The notes: a model not told the origin generated them from the letters alone. DNA of 34,445 nt from a virus (IMGVR_UViG_3300042452_000909:1-34445); one strand, 5' to 3'. Numbered from the stretch's first letter, positions 1-6,894 are shown. Translations and numbers: made by a program.

Positions 1-122
1 AGATGCTGGATGTCCGGCACATGCTCCGGTCCGGTCGCCTCCGGCTCCGGCGGAACCGGCTGCTCCGGCTCGCCCGCGACCTCCACGACCTCGTCCTGCT
101 GCTGCTTCTTCTTCTTCGGCAT
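1..122 (-). CDS. Hypothetical protein, N-terminal part only (runs off the left edge)
   Basis: Forty visible codons start at ATG 122-120. The ATG is preceded by the CTAGGAG-type leader (136-129) found in front of many small genes here, which makes the start convincing. The visible part is highly charged: a Lys/Gln run (MPKKKKQQQDE) followed by a Pro/Glu-rich stretch with many PE and EP pairs, so the N-terminus is probably disordered. There is no recognisable domain, and the rest lies outside the window. It begins 21 bases after the stop of the upstream small gene, in the same leftward unit. Confidence 0.65.
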   Translation of the reverse strand, partial: MPKKKKQQQDEVVEVAGEPEQPVPPEPEATGPEHVPDIQH

Positions 123-143
123 TGCTGCTCTCCTAGTTGATGG

Positions 144-551
144 TCACTCGTAACGCGGACGCTCACGCGTCGTCCGCGATCCCGGCGTCTCCTCGATCAC
201 CACGACATAGCGGTCCGGTCCGTCCGGCTCGCCTGCCGGATGGTCCTCCGGCTCGATGCCACGCTCCTCGCACCAGTCGCACGATCGCCGCATCTCCTCG
301 TCGTGCTCCTTCTTCGCTTCGGCCGTCGCCGCCTGCGCACGCTTGTTGATCTCGTGCGCGACACGCTGGGCGTACTTCCGTTCGTGGTACTCCGCCGTCT
401 TGATCGGGAACCAGTGGTCGTACCACCATCCGCCCTCCTCCGGTCCGCCGTACACCTGCGCGACGCGGTACAGCGTCACGAACCAGTTCTGCTCGCAGGT
501 CTTCGCTCGCGGACAGATCCAGTCGTATGCCTTGAGTAGTGCCTCGTTCAT
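144..551 (-). CDS. Hypothetical early protein, 135 aa, with CxxC motif
   Basis: The start is ATG 551-549 (MNEALLKAYDW), set by the leader CTAGGAGACGACCG directly before it. The frame stays open further upstream but without such a site. The N-terminal half is aromatic-rich (WICPRAKTCEQNWF, GGWWYDHWF), the middle is a charged helix (about residues 50-85), and CDWC near residue 90 could bind a metal with the other cysteines. The C-terminus is polar and Arg/Pro-rich. I do not recognise the family. It is part of the run of small leftward genes downstream of the control region at 1623-1676, so early expression is likely. Confidence 0.7.
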   Translation of the reverse strand: MNEALLKAYDWICPRAKTCEQNWFVTLYRVAQVYGGPEEGGWWYDHWFPIKTAEYHERKYAQRVAHEINKRAQAATAEAKKEHDEEMRRSCDWCEERGIEPEDHPAGEPDGPDRYVVVIEETPGSRTTRERPRYE

Positions 552-576
552 CGGTCGTCTCCTAGGTTCGTGTTCA
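552..576 (-). repeat. Repeated intergenic leader cassette (second copy 1247-1271)
   Basis: The whole gap between the genes starting at 551 and ending at 574 is nearly identical to the gap between the genes starting at 1246 and ending at 1269: a TGA stop, a short GAAC linker, CTAGGAGACGACCG, then the ATG. About 23 of 25 bases match. The gene starting at 894 shares the last 17 bases. The similarity ends at the coding sequences, so the leaders are kept alike while the genes differ. Confidence 0.75.
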
Positions 577-894
577 GGCGGTCGCACGATTCTTGAGCAG
601 GTCAGCCAGCGACTTCTCCGCAGCGAGAGCGTGTTCCGCAGCAGCGTAGAGTTCGTTTCTCATGCGGCCGAACATCGTTTCGTTGACCACATCCTGATGC
701 ACCATCTCTCCGAGGAGGTCAAGGATCACGCGAGCCTCCGCGACCAACTTCTTCCGCTGCTCCGCGACATACTCGGGCGTCGCACCCATCTCCGCGTAGC
801 GATGGAATCCGCGACGCAGCAGCGTCATCTTCGTGGCGAACGCGTGGTTCACGACTTCCATCGCAACTTCGAACTTATCGTCCTGCTCGTTCAT
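574..894 (-). CDS. Hypothetical early protein, 106 aa, helical
   Basis: The start is ATG 894-892 (MNEQDDKFEVAMEV), preceded by the leader CTAGGAGACGACCG, identical to that of the next gene downstream. The protein is predicted almost entirely helical, rich in Ala, Glu, Arg and Leu, with several Met and no Cys. No signal peptide or membrane segment is seen. I do not recognise it. Between its start and the stop of the upstream gene lies the two-hairpin element 921-974, so its translation or mRNA level may be set by that structure. Confidence 0.7.
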   Translation of the reverse strand: MNEQDDKFEVAMEVVNHAFATKMTLLRRGFHRYAEMGATPEYVAEQRKKLVAEARVILDLLGEMVHQDVVNETMFGRMRNELYAAAEHALAAEKSLADLLKNRATA

Positions 895-920
895 CGGTCG
901 TCTCCTAGCAAGAGGCAGAA

Positions 921-974
921 CCGGCGGAACGCTCCGCCGGGAATCGGACCGCACGCGTTTCCGCGAGCGGTCCG
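921..974 (-). repeat. Tandem two-hairpin RNA element, copy 1
   Basis: On the transcribed strand a 13-bp stem with one mismatch and a GAAA tetraloop (945-974) is followed by an 8-bp stem with a GCGT loop (921-940). The element lies between the stop at 983 and the CTAGGAG leader of the gene starting at 894. A second copy is at 34163-34212 and a weaker relative at 32963-33019. Stem positions differ between copies by paired changes (for example A-T against G-C at 948/971), so the structure appears to be what is conserved. There is no U-tract, so it is not a standard terminator. Confidence 0.7.
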
Positions 975-982
975 GGCATCCG

Positions 983-1246
983 TCAGTCGATCAGCACGAT
1001 CGCCCGCTCCCAAGTTTCCCGAGCCTTGCGGATCTCGTGGAGTTGGGCGTACTTCGCGGTGAGGTCCGCCGCGATTCCGGGGAGGGTCCACGCGTTCGGG
1101 CACGGATCGTCGGCGAGCCGCTCCAGCAGCCGGTCGCAGATCTGCTTCATCGCGATCAAGTCGTCCCGCACACGCCGGGTCATGTCCTCGTTCTCGTTCG
1201 CGGTAACACGGGTCATCCGTTCAACAAACTTGGTCAGGTCGCTCAT
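983..1246 (-). CDS. Hypothetical early protein, 87 aa, helical
   Basis: It starts at ATG 1246-1244 (MSDLTKFVERM) after the same CTAGGAGACGACCG leader used by the genes at 894 and 551. The protein is charged and helical throughout, with a heptad-like pattern in both halves (VRDDLIAMKQICDRLL, then LTAKYAQLHEIRKARE). It may form a small helical bundle or dimer. I recognise no family. The stop at 983 is followed by the hairpin element at 921-974. Confidence 0.7.
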   Translation of the reverse strand: MSDLTKFVERMTRVTANENEDMTRRVRDDLIAMKQICDRLLERLADDPCPNAWTLPGIAADLTAKYAQLHEIRKARETWERAIVLID

Positions 1247-1268
1247 CGGTCGTCTCCTAGGTTCGGGT

Positions 1269-1508
1269 TCAGCGGGAACGCTTCACGGTGATTTGGAACT
1301 CCGCTCCGTTCGCGAAGCGGATGCACACTCCGCGATCCGTCGTCATCAGTCCGGCAGCGTCGAAGTTCATCACCTCCGGCTGCGGCACGAGGTCCTCGAT
1401 CTGCAAACCGCCCATCAGCAGATTCGCGAGCAGACACTCGCAGTCCTTCTCCGTGTTGATCGCCTCACCGGCGTCTTCGTCGTAGCCGAGGCAAGAGTCG
1501 TTCTTCAT
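1269..1508 (-). CDS. Hypothetical early protein, 79 aa; first gene after the control region
   Basis: It starts at ATG 1508-1506 (MKNDSCLGYDED) behind CTAGGAGACGCCCG. It is acidic in the first half (EDAGEAINTEKDCE), then shows a probable beta-rich second half (VCIRFANGAEFQITVK). Three Cys lie in the first 40 residues plus one near the end. I recognise no family. It is the first gene downstream of the AT-rich palindromic control region, with a leader of roughly 110 bases, and so is a candidate immediate-early gene. Confidence 0.7.
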   Translation of the reverse strand: MKNDSCLGYDEDAGEAINTEKDCECLLANLLMGGLQIEDLVPQPEVMNFDAAGLMTTDRGVCIRFANGAEFQITVKRSR

Positions 1509-1521
1509 CGGGCGTCTCCTA

Positions 1522-1539
1522 GCGGCCGGACCGGGCCGC
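1522..1539 (-). other. Leader hairpin upstream of the gene starting at 1508
   Basis: A perfect 6-bp GC stem (1522-1527 with 1534-1539) with a 6-base loop ends one base upstream of the CTAGGAG ribosome site. On the transcript it would stack next to the ribosome site. It may be a remnant or short version of the hairpins seen in front of other early genes. Confidence 0.4.
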
Positions 1540-1567
1540 GCGGGTCGAGGCAGGTGGCCCCGACGGA

Positions 1568-1602
1568 GTGAATCATCGCCCGGATTCGCCCGTTTGGAAA
1601 GG
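1568..1602 (-). repeat. 35-base repeat also found at 33396-33430
   Basis: The first 13 and last 9 bases are identical to 33396-33430, with a diverged 13-base middle. At 33396-33430 the sequence codes the C-terminus of a 172-aa protein (LSKPAETGDDSP). Here the same frame would read LSKRANPGDDSL but has no start codon upstream. It is probably a leftover 3' end of a related gene, now part of the leader of the gene starting at 1508. Confidence 0.5.
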
Positions 1603-1622
1603 ACTTCGGTCCGCTTCAGACC

Positions 1623-1676
1623 TAAATAGTGTACTTTATTTACGATGGTCTATCACTCGATCGCAGCCAGTGATAG
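1623..1676 (-). promoter_or_regulatory. Early leftward control region: two palindromes and AT-rich promoter candidate
   Basis: Palindrome 1 is CTATCACT/AGTGATAG at 1650-1657 and 1669-1676 with an 11-base spacer, the layout expected of a dimeric repressor operator. Palindrome 2 is TAAATA/TATTTA at 1623-1628 and 1637-1642 inside a strikingly AT-rich stretch in GC-rich DNA. Read leftward, GTGATA (part of palindrome 1) and TACACT spaced 17 bp apart could be a weak -35/-10 pair, so a protein bound at palindrome 1 would cover the -35. The region lies between the terminator of the tail unit and the first small early gene. Function is inferred from layout. No repressor gene is visible in the window. 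Confidence 0.55.
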
Positions 1677-1798
1677 GTCCCCTGCGAACGCGGCGGAACC
1701 GGCTCGCGGGCGGACCGCCGGTTCGGGTCCGGCCGCACGCCGGCGGGACGGATTGCGTTGCCTCGACGCAAGCGCAATTGATTGCCACCAAACAAACA

Positions 1799-1833
1799 CG
1801 CACGCCGGATCGGGGTCAGTGATCCGGCGTGCG
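1799..1833 (-). terminator. Intrinsic terminator closing the tail/structural unit
   Basis: A perfect 13-bp stem (1799-1811 with 1821-1833) with a 9-base loop is followed on the transcribed strand by the T-rich stretch TGTTTGTTTGG. It begins about 26 bases after the TAA of the last tail gene (1860). It is the clearest rho-independent terminator in the window and separates late genes from the early control region. The rest of 1677-1798 holds only minor GC hairpins and no gene. Confidence 0.8.
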
Positions 1834-1859
1834 CGCACTAGGAGAGCGGATGATGCTGG

Positions 1860-3290
1860 TTACGAGATCAGTGTATCCGAAACCGTCGCAGATGTCGATG
1901 TCACGGAAGGCAATGCGATGCCGCTCTCGTACAAGCCGAACATCCGGTCGAGCTCAAGGTTCATCTCGCCTACCTCGTTCGCGGTTATCGCGACGGTCGC
2001 AAGATCGCCTCGCACGCTGTTCGTGTCGCCTGCAACGATGGCTACGGCCGGTCCGCCGGGAGCCAGACGCTGCATCTCGCTGACCGTCAGGTCGTCGATG
2101 AACACGGACCTGCCGTTCGTGATGGCGGTCGTCTGCTCGATCACGACATACACGGGATCAGGTATCGCGACCGGAGACACGACCGCAGTCTTGACATGTG
2201 TCCACGATGCATAACCGCTGGTGAAGCCGGCGGCCGCTGCCATATTGCTGCCGAGCACGGTTCCGCTGCCATCTTGAATCGACACGCGCACGACTCCGGC
2301 TGCGGGCGTAGTGCCGTCGTTGATCGCCCAGAAGGAGATCAGGTAGAGCGTGTCTCCCTTGAGCCGGCCTGCCGTTCCGGTGAAGTCGCCGAGCTTCTGG
2401 CGAATGCTCGCGAGTGTCGATCCGTTGCCGACGAACTCCAACGACCTGCTGCCGCGATACTTCGTGGCCGTGCTCGCCTTGAAGTTTGTTCCGGCCGTTC
2501 CGGTCACCGTCGCCCACTGGTCGGGAAGGTTTGCCGTGAACACCTCAAAGCTGGAGTTGTTCAGGACATTCTCGCCCGCAGCCGTGTAGCCATAACCGTT
2601 CCCGTCCGCGCAGGTTTGCTTCACCATCGCCATTGCACCGGAGCCGGCTCGCCATCTGCGATCCAGATTCGGGAACGACTGTTCTCCGTTGACCTGCCAA
2701 AGCTCGTACCCTCTCGCCGAGTTGCCCTGCTGCGAGTCGTTCACGCACCGGAATGTCAAGGTCTCCGTCCGCACGCAGGGATAGTCGGTCAACTTCGTCG
2801 TGAACACGACATCGTCCCGGATGGTCTTATTGGCCTCAAGAGACACGACGATCACCGCATCTCCCGTGTTGCCAGACGCATACGATGGAGATCCGACGGT
2901 AAAGCTGGTCCGCGCGACACTGTTGCCGTCCCGGTTCATCTGGAATGCAAGCTCCCGCAGGGCATCGTTGACGCTCTTCACGGGCAACTTCACATCGGCG
3001 TTGACCATCTCGATCACGGTTCGATGTGCCGCTTCCTGTATGGCGGTCAAGCTCGCGAGACTCGAATCAGCGAAGCTGTCCTCGTCAGTGACCGCTCGCA
3101 CCAGATCCGTCGCCATCGGCAGCGTCCCGGTCGTTGAGGCAAACACCGAATAGATCGTGCGGATGCCGCTCGTCGATGTCGCGGCCGTCGGAGCGATAGC
3201 CTGCTGGTGCTGCCGGATGGTCTTGGCCAAACCGAACAACTTCCCGAGCCTCGTGAATAATCCGCCGGTTCCGGTCAGTGTGACTGCCAT
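1860..3290 (-). CDS. Distal tail/baseplate protein with carbohydrate-binding-like domain, 476 aa
   Basis: It starts at ATG 3290-3288 behind GAGGCAGCAGCT. The N-terminus (MAVTLTGTGGLFTRLGKLFG) is followed by a structural-looking region to about residue 245. Residues about 255-395 start with NNSSFEV and continue as a beta-rich segment ending with FIDDLTVSE, the pattern of CBM4/9-type (jelly-roll) modules that open with a 'N-GDFE'-like line and end with 'DDV'. The C-terminus (LDRMFGLYESGIALPS) is probably helical. As the last gene of the tail unit, before a terminator, a receptor- or glycan-contacting tail protein is plausible. The exact role is not shown. Confidence 0.75.
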   Translation of the reverse strand: MAVTLTGTGGLFTRLGKLFGLAKTIRQHQQAIAPTAATSTSGIRTIYSVFASTTGTLPMATDLVRAVTDEDSFADSSLASLTAIQEAAHRTVIEMVNADVKLPVKSVNDALRELAFQMNRDGNSVARTSFTVGSPSYASGNTGDAVIVVSLEANKTIRDDVVFTTKLTDYPCVRTETLTFRCVNDSQQGNSARGYELWQVNGEQSFPNLDRRWRAGSGAMAMVKQTCADGNGYGYTAAGENVLNNSSFEVFTANLPDQWATVTGTAGTNFKASTATKYRGSRSLEFVGNGSTLASIRQKLGDFTGTAGRLKGDTLYLISFWAINDGTTPAAGVVRVSIQDGSGTVLGSNMAAAAGFTSGYASWTHVKTAVVSPVAIPDPVYVVIEQTTAITNGRSVFIDDLTVSEMQRLAPGGPAVAIVAGDTNSVRGDLATVAITANEVGEMNLELDRMFGLYESGIALPSVTSTSATVSDTLIS

Positions 3291-3300
3291 AGCTGCTGCC

Positions 3301-3555
3301 TCATGCCTTCCGGAACGGAAGGATGCGATTCAGGATAGCACGCCGACGACCGCATCCGCAGTTCCCGCCGGTCATGCTCGTGAACAAGCGACTGATCTTC
3401 AGAGATGCCAGCAACGCATGCACGATGTCGCCCGCTCCGCGACGCGGACCGTCGTACTTGTCGCATGATGCGCATGCTTGCGGCAGTTGATCCTGCCTCG
3501 CAGCGTTCGCGAAGCAGAAAGGTGCCGGATGGAAATGCCTGCATCGTCGTGTCAT
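3301..3555 (-). CDS. Small cysteine-rich tail-region protein, 84 aa
   Basis: The start ATG 3555-3553 overlaps the stop of the upstream gene as ATGA. There are six Cys (RRC, PFC, ACASC, CGC) and several His, and the C-terminus is basic (CGRRRAILNRILPF). The spaced CxxC and CxC suggest a metal site, a small zinc ribbon or similar. I do not recognise the family. An alternative overlapping frame (3275-3595) is Arg/Ser-rich and has no coupling to its neighbours, so I reject it. Lying between two tail proteins, it could be a small structural or assembly factor. Confidence 0.65.
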   Translation of the reverse strand: MTRRCRHFHPAPFCFANAARQDQLPQACASCDKYDGPRRGAGDIVHALLASLKISRLFTSMTGGNCGCGRRRAILNRILPFRKA

Positions 3556-4574
3556 GCCGCTGCCACCACTGCCGGTCCTTGTGCCGAACATTCATGCACC
3601 TCGCAATGCAGGTAGTCGTTCCATCCGCCGAGCCGGCAGGTCACCGCAGGCGAAGAATATCGGTTCGTTCCTGTGCCGTTGCAACTATTCAGCAGCCACG
3701 AACTCAACGAAGGATCGAGCAGGTTGACGCTATGCGGCCCGAGGCCGAATGGCCCTCCTGACCACGGTGCCGCGTAAGCTTCTATCGGCTGCGTCGTTCC
3801 CGGGCAACTCACCGATGGCGGTCCTGGCGACACCCATCGCTGCGATATCGCAAGACCGATGTTCACTCCCTCCGTCCGATAGGTCAGGCAGTTTCCCGGA
3901 GTCGTGCTCGGACTGCAGCACGGACACCAATAACCGTCGTTCTGCGCGCCGCCATTGGACAACAATCTATAAGACGAAGCTCCGAACTCAAGCGTGTGCT
4001 GGCATGCGCCTCCGGCGAGACTCACGGTCGTCAGCCTGCCCGTTATCGCTGCCTGCTCGCTCGGCGACATGTTCGCGACCGGTATGTTGCCGACCGCAGT
4101 ATCCACGGTGTCGACCATCTGCATCGGTCCGCCTTGATTCGCGTCGAAGAACAGATAGCCTCTCGTCATCCTGTAGTTGTATTGCAGTTCGCCGGTCTGC
4201 ATCGTCCCGCGTATGAAGCAGTACCTCTGGCATGTGTTGCACTGTCCTTGGCAGCTGCTCTGGCTGTTCGTCGGCATCCGCTTGAACAGCAACGCACTCG
4301 CCGACAGCGTGGCCTCGTAGTCGTACACGACTCGATTGAAAGGCACATGTCCGTATTCCGGCTGCTGACTCGGTCCGTAGTAGCAGCCTGCAGGACCGAC
4401 GATCGTGTACGAGATGTTCTGAGGATTCGCCTGCGGCAACGAAAGCATGCGCGTCCTGACCGTGAACGCAGGCAGATCGACACGCAGGTACTCAGGACAG
4501 TAGTTGAGCACCTGCTGGCATGTGCTCGGTCCTGCTTGGCAGCAGCACCGCAGGAGGCCTGCCGTCGCGCTCAT
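3552..4574 (-). CDS. Cysteine-rich distal tail protein, 340 aa
   Basis: It starts at ATG 4574-4572, with an ATGA overlap with the upstream gene. About 20 Cys are spread through the chain, including RCCCQ at the start, CQGQCNTCQRYC near residues 108-119 and CPCC near 218. Otherwise it is rich in Gly, Ser, Pro, Tyr and Asn, as in tail-tip or fibre proteins. There is no signal peptide, so cysteines would have to be oxidised after lysis or bind metal. It belongs to the block of distal tail genes after the tape measure. I cannot name a family, although cysteine-rich proteins of this kind are, from memory, frequent in planctomycete prophages. Confidence 0.7.
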   Translation of the reverse strand: MSATAGLLRCCCQAGPSTCQQVLNYCPEYLRVDLPAFTVRTRMLSLPQANPQNISYTIVGPAGCYYGPSQQPEYGHVPFNRVVYDYEATLSASALLFKRMPTNSQSSCQGQCNTCQRYCFIRGTMQTGELQYNYRMTRGYLFFDANQGGPMQMVDTVDTAVGNIPVANMSPSEQAAITGRLTTVSLAGGACQHTLEFGASSYRLLSNGGAQNDGYWCPCCSPSTTPGNCLTYRTEGVNIGLAISQRWVSPGPPSVSCPGTTQPIEAYAAPWSGGPFGLGPHSVNLLDPSLSSWLLNSCNGTGTNRYSSPAVTCRLGGWNDYLHCEVHECSAQGPAVVAAA

Positions 4575-4876
4575 GCGTAGTTCAATCCGTACAGCAGGAC
4601 ATTCACGCCTGCCGCATCGGACAGTCCGCGGATCTGATCGCCGGCTCCAAGGGATATCGGCATCTCGATCAACATGCTGGAGTTCGGTGCTAGGGTCGAA
4701 TCGTAGAGGATCGCGTTCCCCGCTTGCGAAGTCTGACCGGGAAGGACATGATGCAGCCGAACCGTTCGCTTCGCCGCAGTCGTGTTCACGATCCAGACCG
4801 GCGCTATCAGGACCGGACTGTCCTTGCCGTTCAGGTAAAGCTGCTGGTCGGTGGTCGTCAGTTGCCTTGCGATCAT
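4571..4876 (-). CDS. Small beta-rich tail protein, 101 aa
   Basis: It starts at ATG 4876-4874 with a clear ribosome site (GGAGCCGGAC) and ends in an ATGA overlap with the cysteine-rich gene. The sequence alternates hydrophobic and polar residues (VLIAPVWIVNTTAAKRTVRL, then SSMLIEMPISLGAGD), which indicates an all-beta fold. It resembles small tail proteins that carry one beta-sandwich. No catalytic residues are visible. Confidence 0.65.
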   Translation of the reverse strand: MIARQLTTTDQQLYLNGKDSPVLIAPVWIVNTTAAKRTVRLHHVLPGQTSQAGNAILYDSTLAPNSSMLIEMPISLGAGDQIRGLSDAAGVNVLLYGLNYA

Positions 4877-4886
4877 GTCCGGCTCC

Positions 4887-5654
4887 TTAGCTGCATTGCG
4901 GAGTCACCGGATTCGCCGCCTCAAAGCAGTAGATGGCAGTCGCGCCAAGAGACAGCAGCGTTCCCGTGACCATACCTTGGCATGCCGCGACCGCCAGAGA
5001 ACTGACCGGCGACGAGAAGTTGAGAGCTTGCCCGTGTCCGAAGCTGGCGGTCTCGTAGGTGTTGAAGGCGATGCCAGACGGGAACTCCATCATCGCGGCC
5101 GTGTTGCCCTGCGCATCGAACATCTGCGGCGCGACCGTGTACTTCCATCTGCGGGTCGCGATCAGCGTTGCGTTTGAGATCAGCAACGGAACGGACGAGA
5201 ACAACTTGTTCGATCCCTTGAACGCCCACCATCGCTCGGAGACCCAAGGGTCATAGGTCATCGCATTCGACACGGGATGCAGAACGACGATGTCACCGGA
5301 CACCGCCTGACCGTCAATGCAGACCGCCACTCCTCGCGTCTGATTGTCGTAGTCACTCGCCGAGATTCCGCCCGCGAACCCGAGGCTGCGACGCAACAAG
5401 GCTCCGGCACTTTCCAGCACGGCCACCTCCGTCCAGTCCCAAGCCATCAAGGTTCGCACCGGAGACTCCGGCTCGAACTGCAATGAGTTGTACGGATTGG
5501 TCAGTCGTGCCACGATCGAAGGACGAGGCGTCCGGATTGGCGATCGCGATGGGTCTTGCTGAGAACCCTCGATTCGATCAGCAGCGTCAAGGATGCGATT
5601 GGCATCTTCGAATGTGAATCGCCCTGCGCCTCCGCTCGTGAATCGCTTGCTCAT
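4887..5654 (-). CDS. Tail-region structural protein, 255 aa
   Basis: The start is ATG 5654-5652 (MSKRFTSGGAGRFTF), chosen because it overlaps the upstream stop as ATGA. A longer open frame to 5720 lacks support. The N-terminus contains a helix (FEDANRILDAADRIE), then a Pro/Arg linker, then a mixed domain with many Trp and Tyr (DYDNQTRGVAVCIDG, YDPWVSERWWAFKG). The final residues carry isolated Cys. It lies among distal tail genes and is probably a baseplate or fibre-attachment component. The family is not recognised. Confidence 0.65.
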   Translation of the reverse strand: MSKRFTSGGAGRFTFEDANRILDAADRIEGSQQDPSRSPIRTPRPSIVARLTNPYNSLQFEPESPVRTLMAWDWTEVAVLESAGALLRRSLGFAGGISASDYDNQTRGVAVCIDGQAVSGDIVVLHPVSNAMTYDPWVSERWWAFKGSNKLFSSVPLLISNATLIATRRWKYTVAPQMFDAQGNTAAMMEFPSGIAFNTYETASFGHGQALNFSSPVSSLAVAACQGMVTGTLLSLGATAIYCFEAANPVTPQCS

Positions 5655-6034
5655 GAGGAGAGGATGTGATACTGCAGAGTTGCCTGCGTCGCGCCTGAAA
5701 CCGTAAACGCCTGTGCCCACACATTCGTCGTCTGCAGCCTGCAGATCACATACTCGCCCGGCAGTAGGCGAAGCAGGGCATCAAAGCTCGCGGTGTTCGT
5801 CGCCTTGGAGACCGTAATGCTCGCAGCGGTCGATAGGTTCCTGAAGAACGCCATACCGCCGCTGGATGTGTCCGTGCCGATCGTGACAGCTTCCGGCGTG
5901 GTTCCGATGATCTGCTGACCGGCCGAACCGGTATCGCTTTCGAGATCCGGCTGTATCGCCGACGGCGAGTATGTGATCTGCAGATTCCCTTTGGAAACCG
6001 TGATCCGGGAGCTGTATGTGATCTCGTTCGCCAT
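5651..6034 (-). CDS. Small beta-rich tail protein, 127 aa
   Basis: The start ATG 6034-6032 overlaps the upstream TAA as TAATG. It is rich in Thr, Ser, Ile and Gly with alternating beta strands (ITVSKGNLQITYS, ASITVSKATNTASF), and the motif LLPGEYVICRL in the third quarter resembles the surface loop of phage beta-sandwich proteins. It has no enzyme motif. It belongs to the distal tail block. Confidence 0.65.
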   Translation of the reverse strand: MANEITYSSRITVSKGNLQITYSPSAIQPDLESDTGSAGQQIIGTTPEAVTIGTDTSSGGMAFFRNLSTAASITVSKATNTASFDALLRLLPGEYVICRLQTTNVWAQAFTVSGATQATLQYHILSS

Positions 6035-6894
6035 TATGCGGTGCCTCTGAAGTTAGGACTCATCTGAAAGAAGTCTCTCGTCGTCGGGAACGGCTGGACG
6101 AACTGCACAGTTTCCGCGCGGCGGACCGATGGTGTCCCGTACGGCACGGTCTTCACCTTGCCCTCGGGATCCGTGATCGCCATCTGCCGCATGTGCCACC
6201 AACGATCCAGCACGAACTTGTGGGAGAACTGAAAGAGGTTCACATCGATCCGGTTGATGTTGGCTCCGACATAGAGCAGTTGTCCGGTCGGCGCGTTCAG
6301 GAATCCGTTGCTGTTCCGGCTCCAAGTGTACGGCAGCAGGAAGAGCAGATTCGGAATGCCGGACCGGACCTCGGTGATCGTGATCTCGACCTGCCGCACG
6401 ATCGCCTGCAGCGGTGCGCCCGCGACATCGATCCTGTCTCCGCCGATGTCCGGCTTCGTCGAACTGTTGCCATTCGGATACAGTCCGCTTGATCCTGTGA
6501 GTTGGGCGAGTTCCGCGTAGCTATGCGCTCGCCACGCTTCCACGCGCTCGGCCGATATGGTCGCGGATATCTCGATGTATCCCGGCTGTCCCGGCTCCTT
6601 CTCCGGCAGGCTCGTTCCGAACGCCACCTCGGCGTATTCCCATCGCACAAGCCACAGGTCATTGTGCCCAGACACCTTCGCGTACTCGTAGTCTCTCGCG
6701 ACGAGGTTCGGCGATTCCGGGAACTCCTCGCCATAGATCGGCAGGCCATTCGTGCCGAACAGCGTCGCCAGCGTTGCCGGTGATGTAAGCGTTCCTGCGT
6801 CGTCCCAGACATGAAACGACCGTGTCGCAGTGAGTTTGCCCTGCTTCTTCGATACTGCTCGCGATTCCAGAAGCTCCTTGACCTGCACGCTCAT
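6034..6894 (-). CDS. Tail protein following the tape measure (distal-tail-like position), 286 aa
   Basis: It starts at ATG 6894-6892, coupled to the tape-measure gene by an ATGA overlap. It is the first gene after the tape measure, the place of the distal tail protein in siphoviruses. The protein is mixed alpha/beta with aromatic clusters (HNDLWLVRWEYAEV, FQFSHKFVLDRWWHMRQ) and a conserved-looking PYTWSRNSNGFLN stretch. I see no hydrolase or lectin motif. Assignment as distal tail protein rests on position only. Confidence 0.65.
   Translation of the reverse strand: MSVQVKELLESRAVSKKQGKLTATRSFHVWDDAGTLTSPATLATLFGTNGLPIYGEEFPESPNLVARDYEYAKVSGHNDLWLVRWEYAEVAFGTSLPEKEPGQPGYIEISATISAERVEAWRAHSYAELAQLTGSSGLYPNGNSSTKPDIGGDRIDVAGAPLQAIVRQVEITITEVRSGIPNLLFLLPYTWSRNSNGFLNAPTGQLLYVGANINRIDVNLFQFSHKFVLDRWWHMRQMAITDPEGKVKTVPYGTPSVRRAETVQFVQPFPTTRDFFQMSPNFRGTA

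Noticed and set aside
2196-3137. Plus-strand open frame of 313 codons
   Set aside because: It is antisense to the last tail gene, with biased Arg/His composition and no start signal.
3275-3595. Alternative minus-strand frame of 106 codons
   Set aside because: It overlaps the cysteine-rich 84-aa gene, which has the ATGA coupling and a more protein-like composition.
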